A stretch of 38,764 nt of DNA from Erythrobacter sp. (GTDB taxonomy: Bacteria; Pseudomonadota; Alphaproteobacteria; Sphingomonadales; Sphingomonadaceae). Within the stretch, counting starts at the first letter, position 1. Each line of letters starts with the position of its first letter. The notes beneath the pieces were generated by a model. The model was not told the DNA's origin and ran no database searches. It was given only the letters and a program-made list of their open reading frames with translations. This document shows positions 19,972 through 28,731 of this stretch, piece by piece. Where the stretch lies: the NCBI GenBank assembly GCA_024642335.1, contig JAHEBH010000023.1, positions 1 to 38,764 of the forward strand. The letters are read 5' to 3'. Made by a program: the position numbers and the translations under genes.

Positions 19972-21756
19972 ATGGCTTCTCCCGATACGAGCACTGAGCC
20001 GCAGAAGGCGACGAACCTTCGCCCCCTGGTGATGATCTACCGCGAGGCGGGCAAGTATCCGCTGCAGATCGCGCTGGCTGCAATTGCCTTGCTGGTCACC
20101 GCTTCGGTCATGTCGCTGGCCATCCCCTACGGTCTCAAGCTGATCGTCGACCGCGGTTTTGCGGGCGACGGGGATATCGACCGCTGGTTCCGCTACCTGC
20201 TGCTGCTGGTCGGAGTGCTGGGCATCGGCACGGCGGTGCGTTTCTATTTTGTCAGCTGGCTGGGAGAGCGGGTTGTCGCCGATATCCGCGACAAGGTTTA
20301 TGCCAACATGCTCCGGCTCTCGCCGTCGTTCTTCGAGGAAAACAGCCCGAAGGAAATCTCCAGCCGGATGACATCCGACACGGCGATCATCGAAACAGTG
20401 GTGGGAACGACGGTCTCCGTGGCCTTGCGCAATGCGATCATGGCGGTTCTCGCGACGGGTTACCTGTTCTGGCTCGCGCCGCAACTGACCGTCTGGCTGT
20501 TGGCCGGAATTCCGGTGGTCATTGTTCCGATCGTCCTGTTCGGCAGGCGGCTGCGGAATGTCAGCCGTGCCAGCCAGGACAGCGTCGCCAATGTCGGCGG
20601 GATGACCACGGAAATTCTTTCCGCCATGAAGATCGTGCAGGGGTTCAACCAGGAACAACGCGAAGCAGGGCGTTTTTCCGATGCAGTCGAGCGTACCTTT
20701 ACTGTTGCCAAGCGGCGTATCCTGATCCGCGCGGTGATGACCGCCATCGTGATGACGCTTATCTTCGGTGCGATCACCCTGCTGTTGTGGCGCGGTGCGA
20801 TATTGGTGAGCGACGGAACGATAACCGGCGGCACGATTACCTCCTTTGTGGCGGGGGGGATGATCGCGGCGGGAAGTTTCGGTTCCCTGACCGAAGTCTA
20901 TGGCGATCTGTTGCGCGGTGCGGGCGCGGCCAGCCGCCTTGCCGAATTGCTCGATGAAAAGCCGCAGATCGCACCACCTGCCAGGCCTGTAGCCCTGCCA
21001 GAACCGGCACGGGGCAGCCTGTCGTTCGAAAATGTCACCTTCAGCTATCCTACCAGGCCTACTGACAAGGCGCTCGAAGGCTTCACGCTTAAGATCGAGC
21101 CGGGCGAGACGGTGGCGATTGTCGGCCCTTCGGGCGCGGGCAAGAGCACCATCTTCCAGCTGGCCGAGCGTTTCTATGACCCGCAAGGCGGCACGATCAA
21201 GCTCGATGGCGTGCCGCTGACGCAGGCAGATCCCGCCGACGTCCGCCGCCGCATGGGGCTGGTTCCGCAGGACGGTTTGCTGTTTGCCGCCAGCGCGCGC
21301 GACAATTTGCGCTATGGCGCCTGGGACGCGGACGAGGACGCGATCTGGGAGGCGGCGCGCGCGGCCAATGCCGAACGCTTTCTGCAGGACCTGCCTGAGG
21401 GTCTCGACACTTTCCTGGGTGAAGGCGGCGCGCGGCTCTCCGGCGGCCAGCGCCAGCGCGTGGCCATTGCCCGCGCGCTGCTGCGCGATGCGCCGATCCT
21501 GCTGCTCGACGAAGCGACCAGCGCGCTCGATGCCGAAAGCGAGCGGCTGGTACAGGAAGCGCTCGACCACCTGATGGTGGACCGCACCACCATTGTCATC
21601 GCCCATCGCCTTGCCACAGTGCGCGCGGCGGACCGGATCGTGGTGTTGGATGAAGGGCGGATCGTCGAACAGGGGGATCACGCCCGGCTTATCGCCAATG
21701 GCGGGCTCTATGCGCGGCTGGCAGCGCTGCAGTTCAACGATGTGGCCCCGGCCTGA
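19972..21756 (+). CDS. ABC exporter, fused transmembrane and ATPase domains (MsbA-like)
   Basis: This 594-residue half-transporter has six membrane helices in the first 300 residues and a C-terminal ATPase domain: Walker A GPSGAGKST (385-393), signature LSGGQ (489-493), Walker B ILLLDEATSALD (Asp513/Glu514) and the His switch VIAHRLATVRAADR. It should work as a homodimer, exporting a lipid or other hydrophobic compound. MsbA-type lipid A flipping is one option, but many such exporters exist and the substrate is not readable. I chose the ATG at 19972 because the upstream in-frame part lies in the shared promoter region and does not resemble transporter sequence. Confidence 0.93.
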   Translation: MASPDTSTEPQKATNLRPLVMIYREAGKYPLQIALAAIALLVTASVMSLAIPYGLKLIVDRGFAGDGDIDRWFRYLLLLVGVLGIGTAVRFYFVSWLGERVVADIRDKVYANMLRLSPSFFEENSPKEISSRMTSDTAIIETVVGTTVSVALRNAIMAVLATGYLFWLAPQLTVWLLAGIPVVIVPIVLFGRRLRNVSRASQDSVANVGGMTTEILSAMKIVQGFNQEQREAGRFSDAVERTFTVAKRRILIRAVMTAIVMTLIFGAITLLLWRGAILVSDGTITGGTITSFVAGGMIAAGSFGSLTEVYGDLLRGAGAASRLAELLDEKPQIAPPARPVALPEPARGSLSFENVTFSYPTRPTDKALEGFTLKIEPGETVAIVGPSGAGKSTIFQLAERFYDPQGGTIKLDGVPLTQADPADVRRRMGLVPQDGLLFAASARDNLRYGAWDADEDAIWEAARAANAERFLQDLPEGLDTFLGEGGARLSGGQRQRVAIARALLRDAPILLLDEATSALDAESERLVQEALDHLMVDRTTIVIAHRLATVRAADRIVVLDEGRIVEQGDHARLIANGGLYARLAALQFNDVAPA

Positions 21757-21937
21757 ACGGCGAGGGCCTTGCACTTTCCCCGTTGAGGCAGGCCAAATCT
21801 CCCGTTAATCGACCCGGATTATCGACGAAGTATCATATGAAACCGACAAACGGCGTCGCATTTTCGGATGACCGTCTATGACGCTTAGGGATATCGTCGC
21901 GCCTGCTGCGCGCGCGCTCAATAATGGGACTGCCTTG

Positions 21938-24046
21938 ATGAAACGAAACCTGTTTGCTGCCAGCATATCTGCCCTCGCGCTCGCTGCGGCTTCTCCCGTT
22001 CTGGCGCAGGACGCGCCGGGCGAGGCGCCGACAATGTCGTTCGGTGCATGGGGTGTGGACCTCACGGAACTTGACCCTGCGGCCGATCCTGGCGCGGACT
22101 TCTTCGCTTATGCGAACGGCAAATGGGTTGCGCAGAACGAAATTCCCGCGGACCGGAGCCGCTTTGGTGCCTTCGACATGCTGGCGGAAAAATCAGTGGC
22201 GGATGTGGAGCAGCTTGTTGCATCGCTCGCCGCCTCCGATCCGGCCCCCGGCACCACGGCCCGGCGGGTGGTGGATGCCTATAACGCCTTCCTCGATCAG
22301 GAAGCGATCGATGCGGCGGGGCTTGTGCCGCTCTATCCCTATCTTACGCAAATCTACTCTGCCCCTGACCTGCCCTCGCTGATTGCGCTGACACAGCAGC
22401 CGGGGATTCCGGCGCTGGTTTCTCCGGGCGTCAGCATCGACCGGGCCGACCCCTTCAGCCATATCGTTTCGGTCGGTTTTGGCGGCATGGGCCTCGACGA
22501 TCGCGATTATTACCTGGTCGACAGCGAGCGGAACCTGGAAATCCGCGCAGCCTATATGGAGTTCCTGCGCTTCATGTTGGGCAAGGCGGGCTATGCCGAT
22601 CCTGCAGAGGCCGCACGCCATGTCTATGCCTTCGAGCATCAAGTGGCGGAGCTGGAATGGGATTCGCAGACCTTCCGCAATCCGGAACTGACCTACAATG
22701 TGGTCACGCGCGAAGAGCTGGCAGCGCTGGCGCCCGATTTTCCGACCGGGGTGATGCTGGAAGCGGGCGGTTTCGGTGCAGTGGAGCGCTTCATGGCCCC
22801 GCAGATCGTGCCCGATGAGGAGCGCGCCCGCGAACTGGGGCTGGACGATGAATTCATGGCGCTGATGGGCGGCGGGCTTCCGGCCATGATGCAGCTCGTC
22901 ACCGAGACCCAACTGGCCAATCTCAAGGCCTGGATGGCGGTGCGCCTGCTGTCTGCCCAGGCCGCAGTCCTGCCGAGCGACATCGACGCGGCGAATTTCG
23001 CCTTCTTCGGCACGGTGATGACAGGGCGGGAGGAACAGCGCCCGCGCTGGAAACGCGCCATCGGCGAGGTTGAAGGTCTTCTGGGCGAGCAGTTGGGCGC
23101 GCTGTATGTCGAGCGCCATTTCCCGCCCGAAAGCAAGGAGCAGATGGATGCGCTGGTCGCCAATCTGATACGGGCGATGGCTGCCGACCTGGAAGAGAAC
23201 GACTGGATGACCGCTGCCACGCTTGCCGAAGCGCGCAGCAAGCTGGAATCCTTTTCCACCCAGATCGGCTATCCCGACGAGTTCGAGACCTATGAGGGGC
23301 TGGAGGTCGCGGACGATACGCCGCTCGCCAATCGTGTGAGCGCCAGTGCCTGGAACCAGCAGGACGCATTGTCCGAACTGAACGAGCCGGTCGACCGCAT
23401 GGAATGGCAGATGCTGCCGCAGGAAGTGAACGCCTATTACATGCCGCCCTTCAACCAGATCGTCTTCCCGGCGGCGATCCTGCAGCCGCCCTTCTTCAAT
23501 GCGGAGGCCGATCCGGCGGTGAACTACGGTGGTATCGGCGCGGTGATCGGGCATGAGATCGGCCACGGTTTCGACGACAGCGGTTCGCGCTACGATGGTA
23601 CGGGAACGCTGCGCAACTGGTGGCAGCCGGATGATATGGAAGGCTTCCGCGCGCAGGCGGGCAAGCTCCTTTCGCTGCTCGAAGACTATTGCACCGACGA
23701 CGGCGAAATCTGCCTGACGAGCCAGGGAATGGGCGAGACGCTGGGCGATGTTGTGGGCCTGCAAATGGCCTATCGCGCCTATCGCCTGTCGCTGGGCGGC
23801 GAGGAGGCCCCGGTGATCGACGGGCTGACCGGCGACCAGCGCTTCTTCCTCGGCTTTGCGCAGGTCTGGCGAGGTGTATGGCGGCCGGAAGCGCGACGGG
23901 CGCAGATGCAGGCGGGCACCCATCCGCCCGAAGATTTCCGCCTCAACAATGCCGTGCGCCATCTCGATGCCTGGTATGAGGCGTTCGATGTGACGCCGGA
24001 TGATCAGCTCTACCTGCCGCCGGAGCAACGCGTTTCCATCTGGTAA
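21938..24046 (+). CDS. Secreted M13-family zinc metallopeptidase (PepO/neprilysin-like)
   Basis: The 702-residue protein starts with a clear signal peptide (MKRNLF, then a hydrophobic run ending SPVLAQ), which decides the start over an ATG 60 bases upstream. The zinc site HEIGH is at 539-543, the third ligand is Glu600 in GETLGDVVG, and the substrate-contact motif NAYYMPPFNQIVFPAAI lies before it. M13 enzymes cut short peptides of up to about 40 residues, here probably in the periplasm or outside the cell. The eukaryotic C-terminal CxxW is reduced to an ending in SIW. It stands alone after the ABC exporter with about 180 bases between. Confidence 0.95.
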   Translation: MKRNLFAASISALALAAASPVLAQDAPGEAPTMSFGAWGVDLTELDPAADPGADFFAYANGKWVAQNEIPADRSRFGAFDMLAEKSVADVEQLVASLAASDPAPGTTARRVVDAYNAFLDQEAIDAAGLVPLYPYLTQIYSAPDLPSLIALTQQPGIPALVSPGVSIDRADPFSHIVSVGFGGMGLDDRDYYLVDSERNLEIRAAYMEFLRFMLGKAGYADPAEAARHVYAFEHQVAELEWDSQTFRNPELTYNVVTREELAALAPDFPTGVMLEAGGFGAVERFMAPQIVPDEERARELGLDDEFMALMGGGLPAMMQLVTETQLANLKAWMAVRLLSAQAAVLPSDIDAANFAFFGTVMTGREEQRPRWKRAIGEVEGLLGEQLGALYVERHFPPESKEQMDALVANLIRAMAADLEENDWMTAATLAEARSKLESFSTQIGYPDEFETYEGLEVADDTPLANRVSASAWNQQDALSELNEPVDRMEWQMLPQEVNAYYMPPFNQIVFPAAILQPPFFNAEADPAVNYGGIGAVIGHEIGHGFDDSGSRYDGTGTLRNWWQPDDMEGFRAQAGKLLSLLEDYCTDDGEICLTSQGMGETLGDVVGLQMAYRAYRLSLGGEEAPVIDGLTGDQRFFLGFAQVWRGVWRPEARRAQMQAGTHPPEDFRLNNAVRHLDAWYEAFDVTPDDQLYLPPEQRVSIW

Positions 24047-24160
24047 TCGGTTGAGGATGCGCGGGCGCGGCTTGACTTCGCGCCCGTGCTTCGTGACATC
24101 GGCTGCATCGAAACGGGGTAGTCGGCGCTGCCCCGTGCCTGTTCGGGATCACACCATTCC

Positions 24161-24955
24161 ATGACATTCTTCCAGCAATTGCTGATCGCCATCGTGCAGG
24201 GGATTACGGAATTCCTGCCAATCTCCTCCTCCGGCCATCTGATCCTGATCCCCTATTTCACCGATTTCCCCGACCAGGGGCCGATGATCGATGTGGCGGT
24301 GCATGTGGGATCGCTGCTGGCCATCGTGATCTATTTCTGGCGCGACGTCATGGGGTTGGCGCGCGGCGGATTTGCCACTGTCGGTATCGGCAAGGACCCC
24401 TTGCAGCGCCGCCTGTTCCTGTGGGTGGTGGCAGGTACCATTCCGGCGGTGCTGTTCGGCCTGTTCCTCAAGCTGGGGGGATATCTCGAAAGTTTCCGCT
24501 TTACCGATCTCGTGGCGACCAATCTGATCGTTTACGGCCTGCTGCTGGCGGCGGCGGACCGCTGGGGCAAGCACGACAAGAGCTTCGAGGATGTTACCCT
24601 GCGCGATGCGGTACTGGTCGGTCTGGCGCAGGCGCTGGCGCTGATCCCTGGCACCAGCCGCTCGGGCGTGACGATGACAGCGGCACGGGCACTGGGATAC
24701 GGCCGCGTGGAATCGGCGCGCTTTTCCTTCCTGCTGGCCATTCCGGCGGTGGCGGGGGCGGGCCTGCTGGCGGCGCTCGACCTGGCAGAGGCCAGTACGC
24801 AGATGCAATGGGATGCCTTCGTCACGGGCGTGATGACATTCATCGCCGCCTTTGTGACGATGGCCTTCCTGATGAACTTCCTGAAGCGGGCATCGATGAT
24901 GGTCTTTGTGGTCTATCGCATTGCCCTGGGCCTGGGACTGCTGGTGTTCTTCTGA
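24161..24955 (+). CDS. uppP: Undecaprenyl-diphosphatase (BacA type)
   Basis: UppP converts undecaprenyl diphosphate to the monophosphate, recycling the lipid carrier for peptidoglycan and O-antigen. The 264-residue multi-helix protein has the two family motifs: EFLPISSSGHLIL from Glu17, which includes His26, and PGTSRSGVTM in the second half. Length is standard. It is followed by a convergent pair of lipoprotein genes after 23 bases. High-level UppP gives bacitracin tolerance in other species. Confidence 0.97.
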   Translation: MTFFQQLLIAIVQGITEFLPISSSGHLILIPYFTDFPDQGPMIDVAVHVGSLLAIVIYFWRDVMGLARGGFATVGIGKDPLQRRLFLWVVAGTIPAVLFGLFLKLGGYLESFRFTDLVATNLIVYGLLLAAADRWGKHDKSFEDVTLRDAVLVGLAQALALIPGTSRSGVTMTAARALGYGRVESARFSFLLAIPAVAGAGLLAALDLAEASTQMQWDAFVTGVMTFIAAFVTMAFLMNFLKRASMMVFVVYRIALGLGLLVFF

Positions 24956-24978
24956 CGCGATCAGGCGCGCCGCAGCCC

Positions 24979-25194
24979 CTATTCGACAGGTTGCTGCTCC
25001 TGCCCTTCCCCAATGGCCGCTTCGGCCTCTGCGGGCATGCGCTGCTCGTCGAGCATTTCGGCGGCCTGTTCCAGCGCTTTTGCCTCGCCCACGGTAACGG
25101 GTCCCGGGCCCGGATCATCGTCCACCGGGCCGCAGGCAACCGACAGGGCGCAGGTCAATACTGCGGGAAGGAGGCCTTTCGCGCCTCCCCTCAT
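24979..25194 (-). CDS. Small putative lipoprotein (second of a coupled pair)
   Basis: The 71-residue product has a short signal peptide with lipobox LSVAC, so Cys21 would be lipid-modified after cleavage. The mature part is about 50 residues, acidic and Pro-rich, then helical (EAKALEQAAEMLDEQ). Its ATG overlaps the stop of the preceding lipoprotein gene (ATGA), so the two are translationally coupled. No known domain is visible. Confidence 0.6.
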   Translation of the reverse strand: MRGGAKGLLPAVLTCALSVACGPVDDDPGPGPVTVGEAKALEQAAEMLDEQRMPAEAEAAIGEGQEQQPVE

Positions 25195-25457
25195 TCGGTG
25201 ACAGCTTCAGCCGCGTCCTCTTCCACCAAATCGGTAGCCGTCTCGGCCGCTTCCATCACGTCTGTCGGCTCTTCCTCGGGCGCATCCAGCGTGGCGTTTT
25301 CGTCCATCACCGGTTCGGGCGTGTCGGTCATCGCCTGGTCGGCGGGCATTTCGACATCGTCGGCCATCGCGTCTTCGGACGCATCGGTAGTCGAACCGCA
25401 GGCAGCCAGCGCCAGCGATCCGGCGGCGGCAAAAGCGAAAGTGGCAAGTTTCTTCAC
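25191..25457 (-). CDS. Small acidic putative lipoprotein (first of a coupled pair)
   Basis: I place the start at GTG 25457 because GGAGAA lies 7 bases upstream and the product then begins MKKLATFAF, a normal signal start; an ATG at 25472 has no ribosome site. The lipobox is LALAAC, followed by a mature part of about 68 residues that is almost entirely Asp, Glu, Ala, Thr and Pro. This fits a flexible, negatively charged surface or periplasmic lipoprotein. No domain is recognised. It is divergent from recQ across a short spacer and overlaps the next lipoprotein gene by 4 bases. Confidence 0.65.
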   Translation of the reverse strand: MKKLATFAFAAAGSLALAACGSTTDASEDAMADDVEMPADQAMTDTPEPVMDENATLDAPEEEPTDVMEAAETATDLVEEDAAEAVTE

Positions 25458-25558
25458 GGCAAGGTTCTCCATCGTCAGTCTGTCCCGTTCGCGGGGTTAG
25501 CCCAGAGCGCGGTGGATGAAAATCGCAAATAGGCAGCGCGCCTGTTCTCCTCGACGAA

Positions 25559-27373
25559 ATGCTGTGCCAAGCACGGCTCATGCCTGCCGCTTCCGCACAA
25601 TCCCGGCCTGCGCTCGACGATGCGCGCAAGGTCCTGCGCCAGACGTTCGGCTTCGCCAAGTTTCGCGGGGCGCAGGAAGATGTGCTGGCGCGCGTGTTGG
25701 CTGGCCAATCCACGCTGGCGATCATGCCAACTGGCGCCGGAAAATCGCTGACCTATCAATTGCCCGCCTGCATGCTGGAGGGGACATGCGTGGTGATCTC
25801 GCCGCTGATCGCGCTGATGCATGACCAGCTGCGCGCCGCCCGCGCCAACGGCATCCGCGCCGCCACGCTGACCAGCGTGGACGAGGACTGGCGCGAAACG
25901 CAGGACGCCTTCCGCAATGGAGATCTGGACCTGCTCTATGTCGCGCCCGAACGCGCCAGCCAGGCGCATTTCCGCGATCTCCTGTCGCAGGGGCGGATAG
26001 CGCTGTTCGCGGTGGATGAGGCGCATTGCGTGTCCGAATGGGGGCACGATTTCCGGCCCGATTATCGCCAATTGCGCCCGCTCATGGACATTCATCAGCA
26101 GGTACCGCGCCTGGCGCTGACAGCCACCGCCGATGCCCATACGCGGGCCGATATCCTGCATCAGCTGGGCATTCCCGAAGACGGGATGATCGTGGCTGGA
26201 TTCGACCGGCCCAATATCCGCTATGCCATCCGCCACAGGCAGTCCGCGTCGGCACAGCTAGAACAATTGCTGGCTGAGCAGCCGGGGCCGGGCATCATCT
26301 ATGCCCCCACGCGGCGCAAGGTGGAGGAACTGGCCGAACGGCTGGGTGCCAAGGCCAACCGCCCGGTCCTGCCCTATCACGCGGGCCTCGATCCGCAGCA
26401 GCGCGCCGCCAACCAGGCCGCCTTTGTCGCCAGCGAGGACATGGTGATGGTGGCGACGATCGCTTTCGGCATGGGGATCGACAAACCGGATGTGCGCTTT
26501 GTCGCGCATGCGGGCATCCCCAAGTCGATAGAGGCCTATTACCAGGAGACGGGCCGCGCGGGCCGCGATGGCGATCCAGCGCTGGCGATGATGCTGTGGG
26601 GGGCGGGCGATTTCGCGCAGGCACGGATGCGGCTGGGCGAGGTGGATGAGGAGCGCCAGCAGGGCGAGCGCAAGCGGCTCGATGCGCTCGCCGCGCTGGT
26701 CGAAACGCCCGCCTGCCGCCGCGCGGTGCTGCTGCGCCATTTCGGGGAAGACCCGCCCGCGGCCTGCGGCAATTGCGACAATTGCCTCGACCCGCCGCAG
26801 CTGGTGGAAACGAGCGAACTGGCGCGCAAGCTGCTCAGCGCCGTCTATCGCACCGGGCAGACCTATGGCTTCGGCCATATCCAGAAAGTACTGACCGGGG
26901 CCGAGGACGAGCGGATCACCGCGCGCGGGCATGACCGGCTGTCGGTATTCGGCATTGTCGGCGGCGAGGAGGCGCGCCTGCTCCAGCCGCTGGCGCGCGC
27001 GCTGCAGGCCCGCGGTGCGCTGGTGCAGACCGAGCATGGAGGGCTGGCGCTGGGCGGCGATGCGCGGGCAATCCTGAAGGGCGAACGGCCGGTCGCCATC
27101 ACCCGCCCGCCCGAACGCCAGCGCCGCCGCGGTCGCAACCAGGCACCCAATCCGCTGGGCGACCCGCTGTTCGATGCGCTGCGCGCCGTGCGCCGCGATC
27201 TCGCAGAAGAAGGCGGGGTGCCGCCCTATGTCATCTTCCACGATGCCACCCTGCGCGAAATGGCCGCCAAACGCCCTTCGAGCCTGGCCGAAATGGGCGC
27301 GCTTTCGGGCGTGGGCGCGAAGAAGCTGGAAGCCTATGGCGAGCAATTCCTGCAGATCATCCGCCAGAACTGA
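25559..27373 (+). CDS. recQ: ATP-dependent DNA helicase RecQ
   Basis: RecQ unwinds DNA 3' to 5' in recombination and replication-fork repair. The 604-residue protein has Walker A MPTGAGKSLTYQLPA near residue 56, the helicase motif VDEAHCVSEWGHDF (DEAH), motif VI QETGRAGRDG, and the zinc cysteines C..CGNCDNC before the RQC winged helix. It ends in an HRDC domain (LFDALRAVRRDLAEEGGVPP to KKLEAYGEQFLQII). It is complete. The start is uncertain: the ATG at 25580 is an alternative, and neither has a strong ribosome site. Confidence 0.95.
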   Translation: MLCQARLMPAASAQSRPALDDARKVLRQTFGFAKFRGAQEDVLARVLAGQSTLAIMPTGAGKSLTYQLPACMLEGTCVVISPLIALMHDQLRAARANGIRAATLTSVDEDWRETQDAFRNGDLDLLYVAPERASQAHFRDLLSQGRIALFAVDEAHCVSEWGHDFRPDYRQLRPLMDIHQQVPRLALTATADAHTRADILHQLGIPEDGMIVAGFDRPNIRYAIRHRQSASAQLEQLLAEQPGPGIIYAPTRRKVEELAERLGAKANRPVLPYHAGLDPQQRAANQAAFVASEDMVMVATIAFGMGIDKPDVRFVAHAGIPKSIEAYYQETGRAGRDGDPALAMMLWGAGDFAQARMRLGEVDEERQQGERKRLDALAALVETPACRRAVLLRHFGEDPPAACGNCDNCLDPPQLVETSELARKLLSAVYRTGQTYGFGHIQKVLTGAEDERITARGHDRLSVFGIVGGEEARLLQPLARALQARGALVQTEHGGLALGGDARAILKGERPVAITRPPERQRRRGRNQAPNPLGDPLFDALRAVRRDLAEEGGVPPYVIFHDATLREMAAKRPSSLAEMGALSGVGAKKLEAYGEQFLQIIRQN

Positions 27374-27417
27374 CCATGCACGGTTTCGAATCTGCTTGAA
27401 ATACCCGCATCGCCCCT

Positions 27418-27443
27418 TAAATATGATATCATATTTATATCAT
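27418..27443. promoter_or_regulatory. AT-rich palindromic operator before the SPFH operon
   Basis: Bases 27418-27437 form a perfect 20-base palindrome (TAAATATGATATCATATTTA). The half-site ATATCAT occurs at 27426 and again at 27437, 11 bases or one helical turn apart. This suits cooperative binding by ribbon-helix-helix dimers such as the one encoded in this operon. It ends just before the GGAGGGG ribosome site at 27444-27450, so a bound protein would block transcription or its start. It contrasts sharply with the GC-rich surroundings. Confidence 0.75.
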
Positions 27444-27454
27444 GGAGGGGTTAG

Positions 27455-28354
27455 ATGACTGAAGAAGTTGCAGCTATGACCAGGAGCCGGGAAACGGCGG
27501 CTCAGACGAAGAGCGGCTACAAGATGCTGTTGTTCTTGGCCGGGCTTATCGTCCTTGCAATCGCGTCCGCAGTAACGGGAGCACAAACACAGCGTCCGAT
27601 ATTCGCGCTGATCGTGCTGCTAACGATTCCGACCTTCGTCTTCACGCTGATCGGCTTCTACATGATCCAGCCCAACCAGCGCGTGGTGATCACATTGTTC
27701 GGCGAATATCGCGGGACGGACCGCAACGAAGGCCTGCGCTGGCGCTGGCCGTGGATGGGACGCAAGAAAGTCTCCGTCCGCGCGCACAACATCCATTCGG
27801 AGCGCGTGAAGATCAACGATTTGCGTGGCAATCCGGTAGACATCGCCTGCAACGTGGTGTGGCGCGTGCGGGATACGGCTCAGGCCGTGTTCGACGTTGA
27901 TGACTATCGTGAGTTCGTGAATATCCAGATCGAGGCGGGCCTGCGCACCGTCGGCGCGCGCCATCCCTATGACGACATGAGCGAGGATGACCAGACGACA
28001 TTGCGCGGCAGTGCCGATGTCATAAATTCCGAACTCCGGGCCGAGTTGAACGAGCGGCTGAATGTCGCCGGTATCGTGGTGGACGAGGCTGGGCTGACCC
28101 ACCTTGCCTATGCACAGGAGATCGCCGGCGCCATGCTCCGCCGCCAGCAGGCCGATGCGGTGATCGCCGCGCGCAAGAAGGTGGTGATCGGCGCTGTCGG
28201 CATGGTCGAGGATGCGCTCAACAAGCTGGCCGAGGACGGGATCGTCGACCTGGATGACGAGCGCAAGGCGGCGATGGTCTCCAATCTGCTGGTGGTGCTG
28301 TGCGGCGATCGTGATACCCAGCCCGTGGTCAATGCGGGGACGCTTTACCAGTAA
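27455..28354 (+). CDS. SPFH/Band 7 domain membrane protein
   Basis: The 299-residue protein has two N-terminal membrane helices (about 24-43 and 49-71) followed directly by a Band 7 domain starting [17 protein letters not shown], with an [18 protein letters not shown] region near 235-250. SPFH proteins form oligomeric rings or cages that organise membrane microdomains or control membrane proteases. The C-terminal coiled coil is short. GGAGGGG lies 4 bases before the ATG. It is first in a probable operon with a ribbon-helix-helix gene (4 bases apart) and a tiny membrane peptide. Its exact role is unknown; a stress-linked membrane function is inferred. Confidence 0.9.
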   Translation: MTEEVAAMTRSRETAAQTKSGYKMLLFLAGLIVLAIASAVTGAQTQRPIFALIVLLTIPTFVFTLIGFYMIQPNQRVVITLFGEYRGTDRNEGLRWRWPWMGRKKVSVRAHNIHSERVKINDLRGNPVDIACNVVWRVRDTAQAVFDVDDYREFVNIQIEAGLRTVGARHPYDDMSEDDQTTLRGSADVINSELRAELNERLNVAGIVVDEAGLTHLAYAQEIAGAMLRRQQADAVIAARKKVVIGAVGMVEDALNKLAEDGIVDLDDERKAAMVSNLLVVLCGDRDTQPVVNAGTLYQ

Positions 28355-28358
28355 GACT

Positions 28359-28565
28359 ATGCCACAGGCGAAAAAGAAAGCCTTTGCCCTGCGGCTCGAC
28401 CCGGCGCTCCACGATGCGGTGGAGCGCCTTGCCGCGCAGGAGCTGCGTTCGGTGAATGCCGAGATCGAAATGCTGCTGCGCGAGGCGCTGAAGCGGCGCG
28501 GCCTTGATGTGCCCGTGGGCGCGAAGCCGCGCAGGGGCAGGCCGCCCGTCAACAGAGGAGAATGA
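28359..28565 (+). CDS. Ribbon-helix-helix (Arc-like) DNA-binding protein with AT-hook-like tail
   Basis: The 68-residue protein has the RHH pattern: a short strand KAFALRLDPALHD, helix AVERLAAQE, then SVNAEIEMLLREALKRR, as in Arc/HicB-type regulators. The tail KPRRGRPPVNRGE contains an RGRP core like an AT-hook, which binds the minor groove of AT-rich DNA. It starts 4 bases after the SPFH stop and is followed within 1 base of its stop by the ribosome-spaced start of a tiny peptide gene. It probably autoregulates through the AT-rich palindrome before the SPFH gene. An antitoxin role is possible from the fold, but there is no toxin-like neighbour. Confidence 0.85.
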   Translation: MPQAKKKAFALRLDPALHDAVERLAAQELRSVNAEIEMLLREALKRRGLDVPVGAKPRRGRPPVNRGE

Positions 28566-28566
28566 A

Positions 28567-28674
28567 ATGGAAAACACCTGCACATCATGCACGAAGCGAA
28601 AGCTCTTTTTCGCCGCCTGTTTCGGATTGGCGTTCTTGATGATGTTCGCATCGATTGCTTACGTCGCCAATTGA
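28567..28674 (+). CDS. 35-residue single-helix membrane peptide with CxxC
   Basis: An ATG with AGGAG 6 bases upstream opens a 35-codon frame starting one base after the RHH stop. The peptide has a short N-terminus with Cys5-x-x-Cys8, two basic residues (KRK), and one hydrophobic helix (about 13-33, rich in Phe, Ala and Met). The CxxC could bind metal or form a disulfide. Position, ribosome site and composition support a real gene, but no homolog is known to me. Because it shares an operon with an SPFH protein, it may be a membrane partner. Confidence 0.6.
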   Translation: MENTCTSCTKRKLFFAACFGLAFLMMFASIAYVAN

Positions 28675-28731
28675 GGCATTGCTGTTCTGCTTCCTCCCAT
28701 TAGTCTGTCGGATGAAAGGGAGGAGCGCGTC

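Noticed and set aside
18242-20032. 596-codon plus-strand frame opposite phaZ and the acidic protein
   Set aside because: It crosses two real genes and a divergent promoter and has no recognisable domain.
19924-21774. 616-codon minus-strand frame opposite the ABC exporter
   Set aside because: The plus strand has all ABC motifs; the shadow has none.
22193-24028. 611-codon minus-strand frame opposite the M13 peptidase
   Set aside because: Long antisense frames arise from GC-rich codon bias; the plus-strand frame has zinc-site motifs and a signal peptide.
28359-28565. Toxin-antitoxin module for the RHH protein
   Set aside because: The RHH fold fits antitoxins, but the partners are an SPFH membrane protein and a tiny peptide with no toxin domain; regulation of the operon is the simpler reading.
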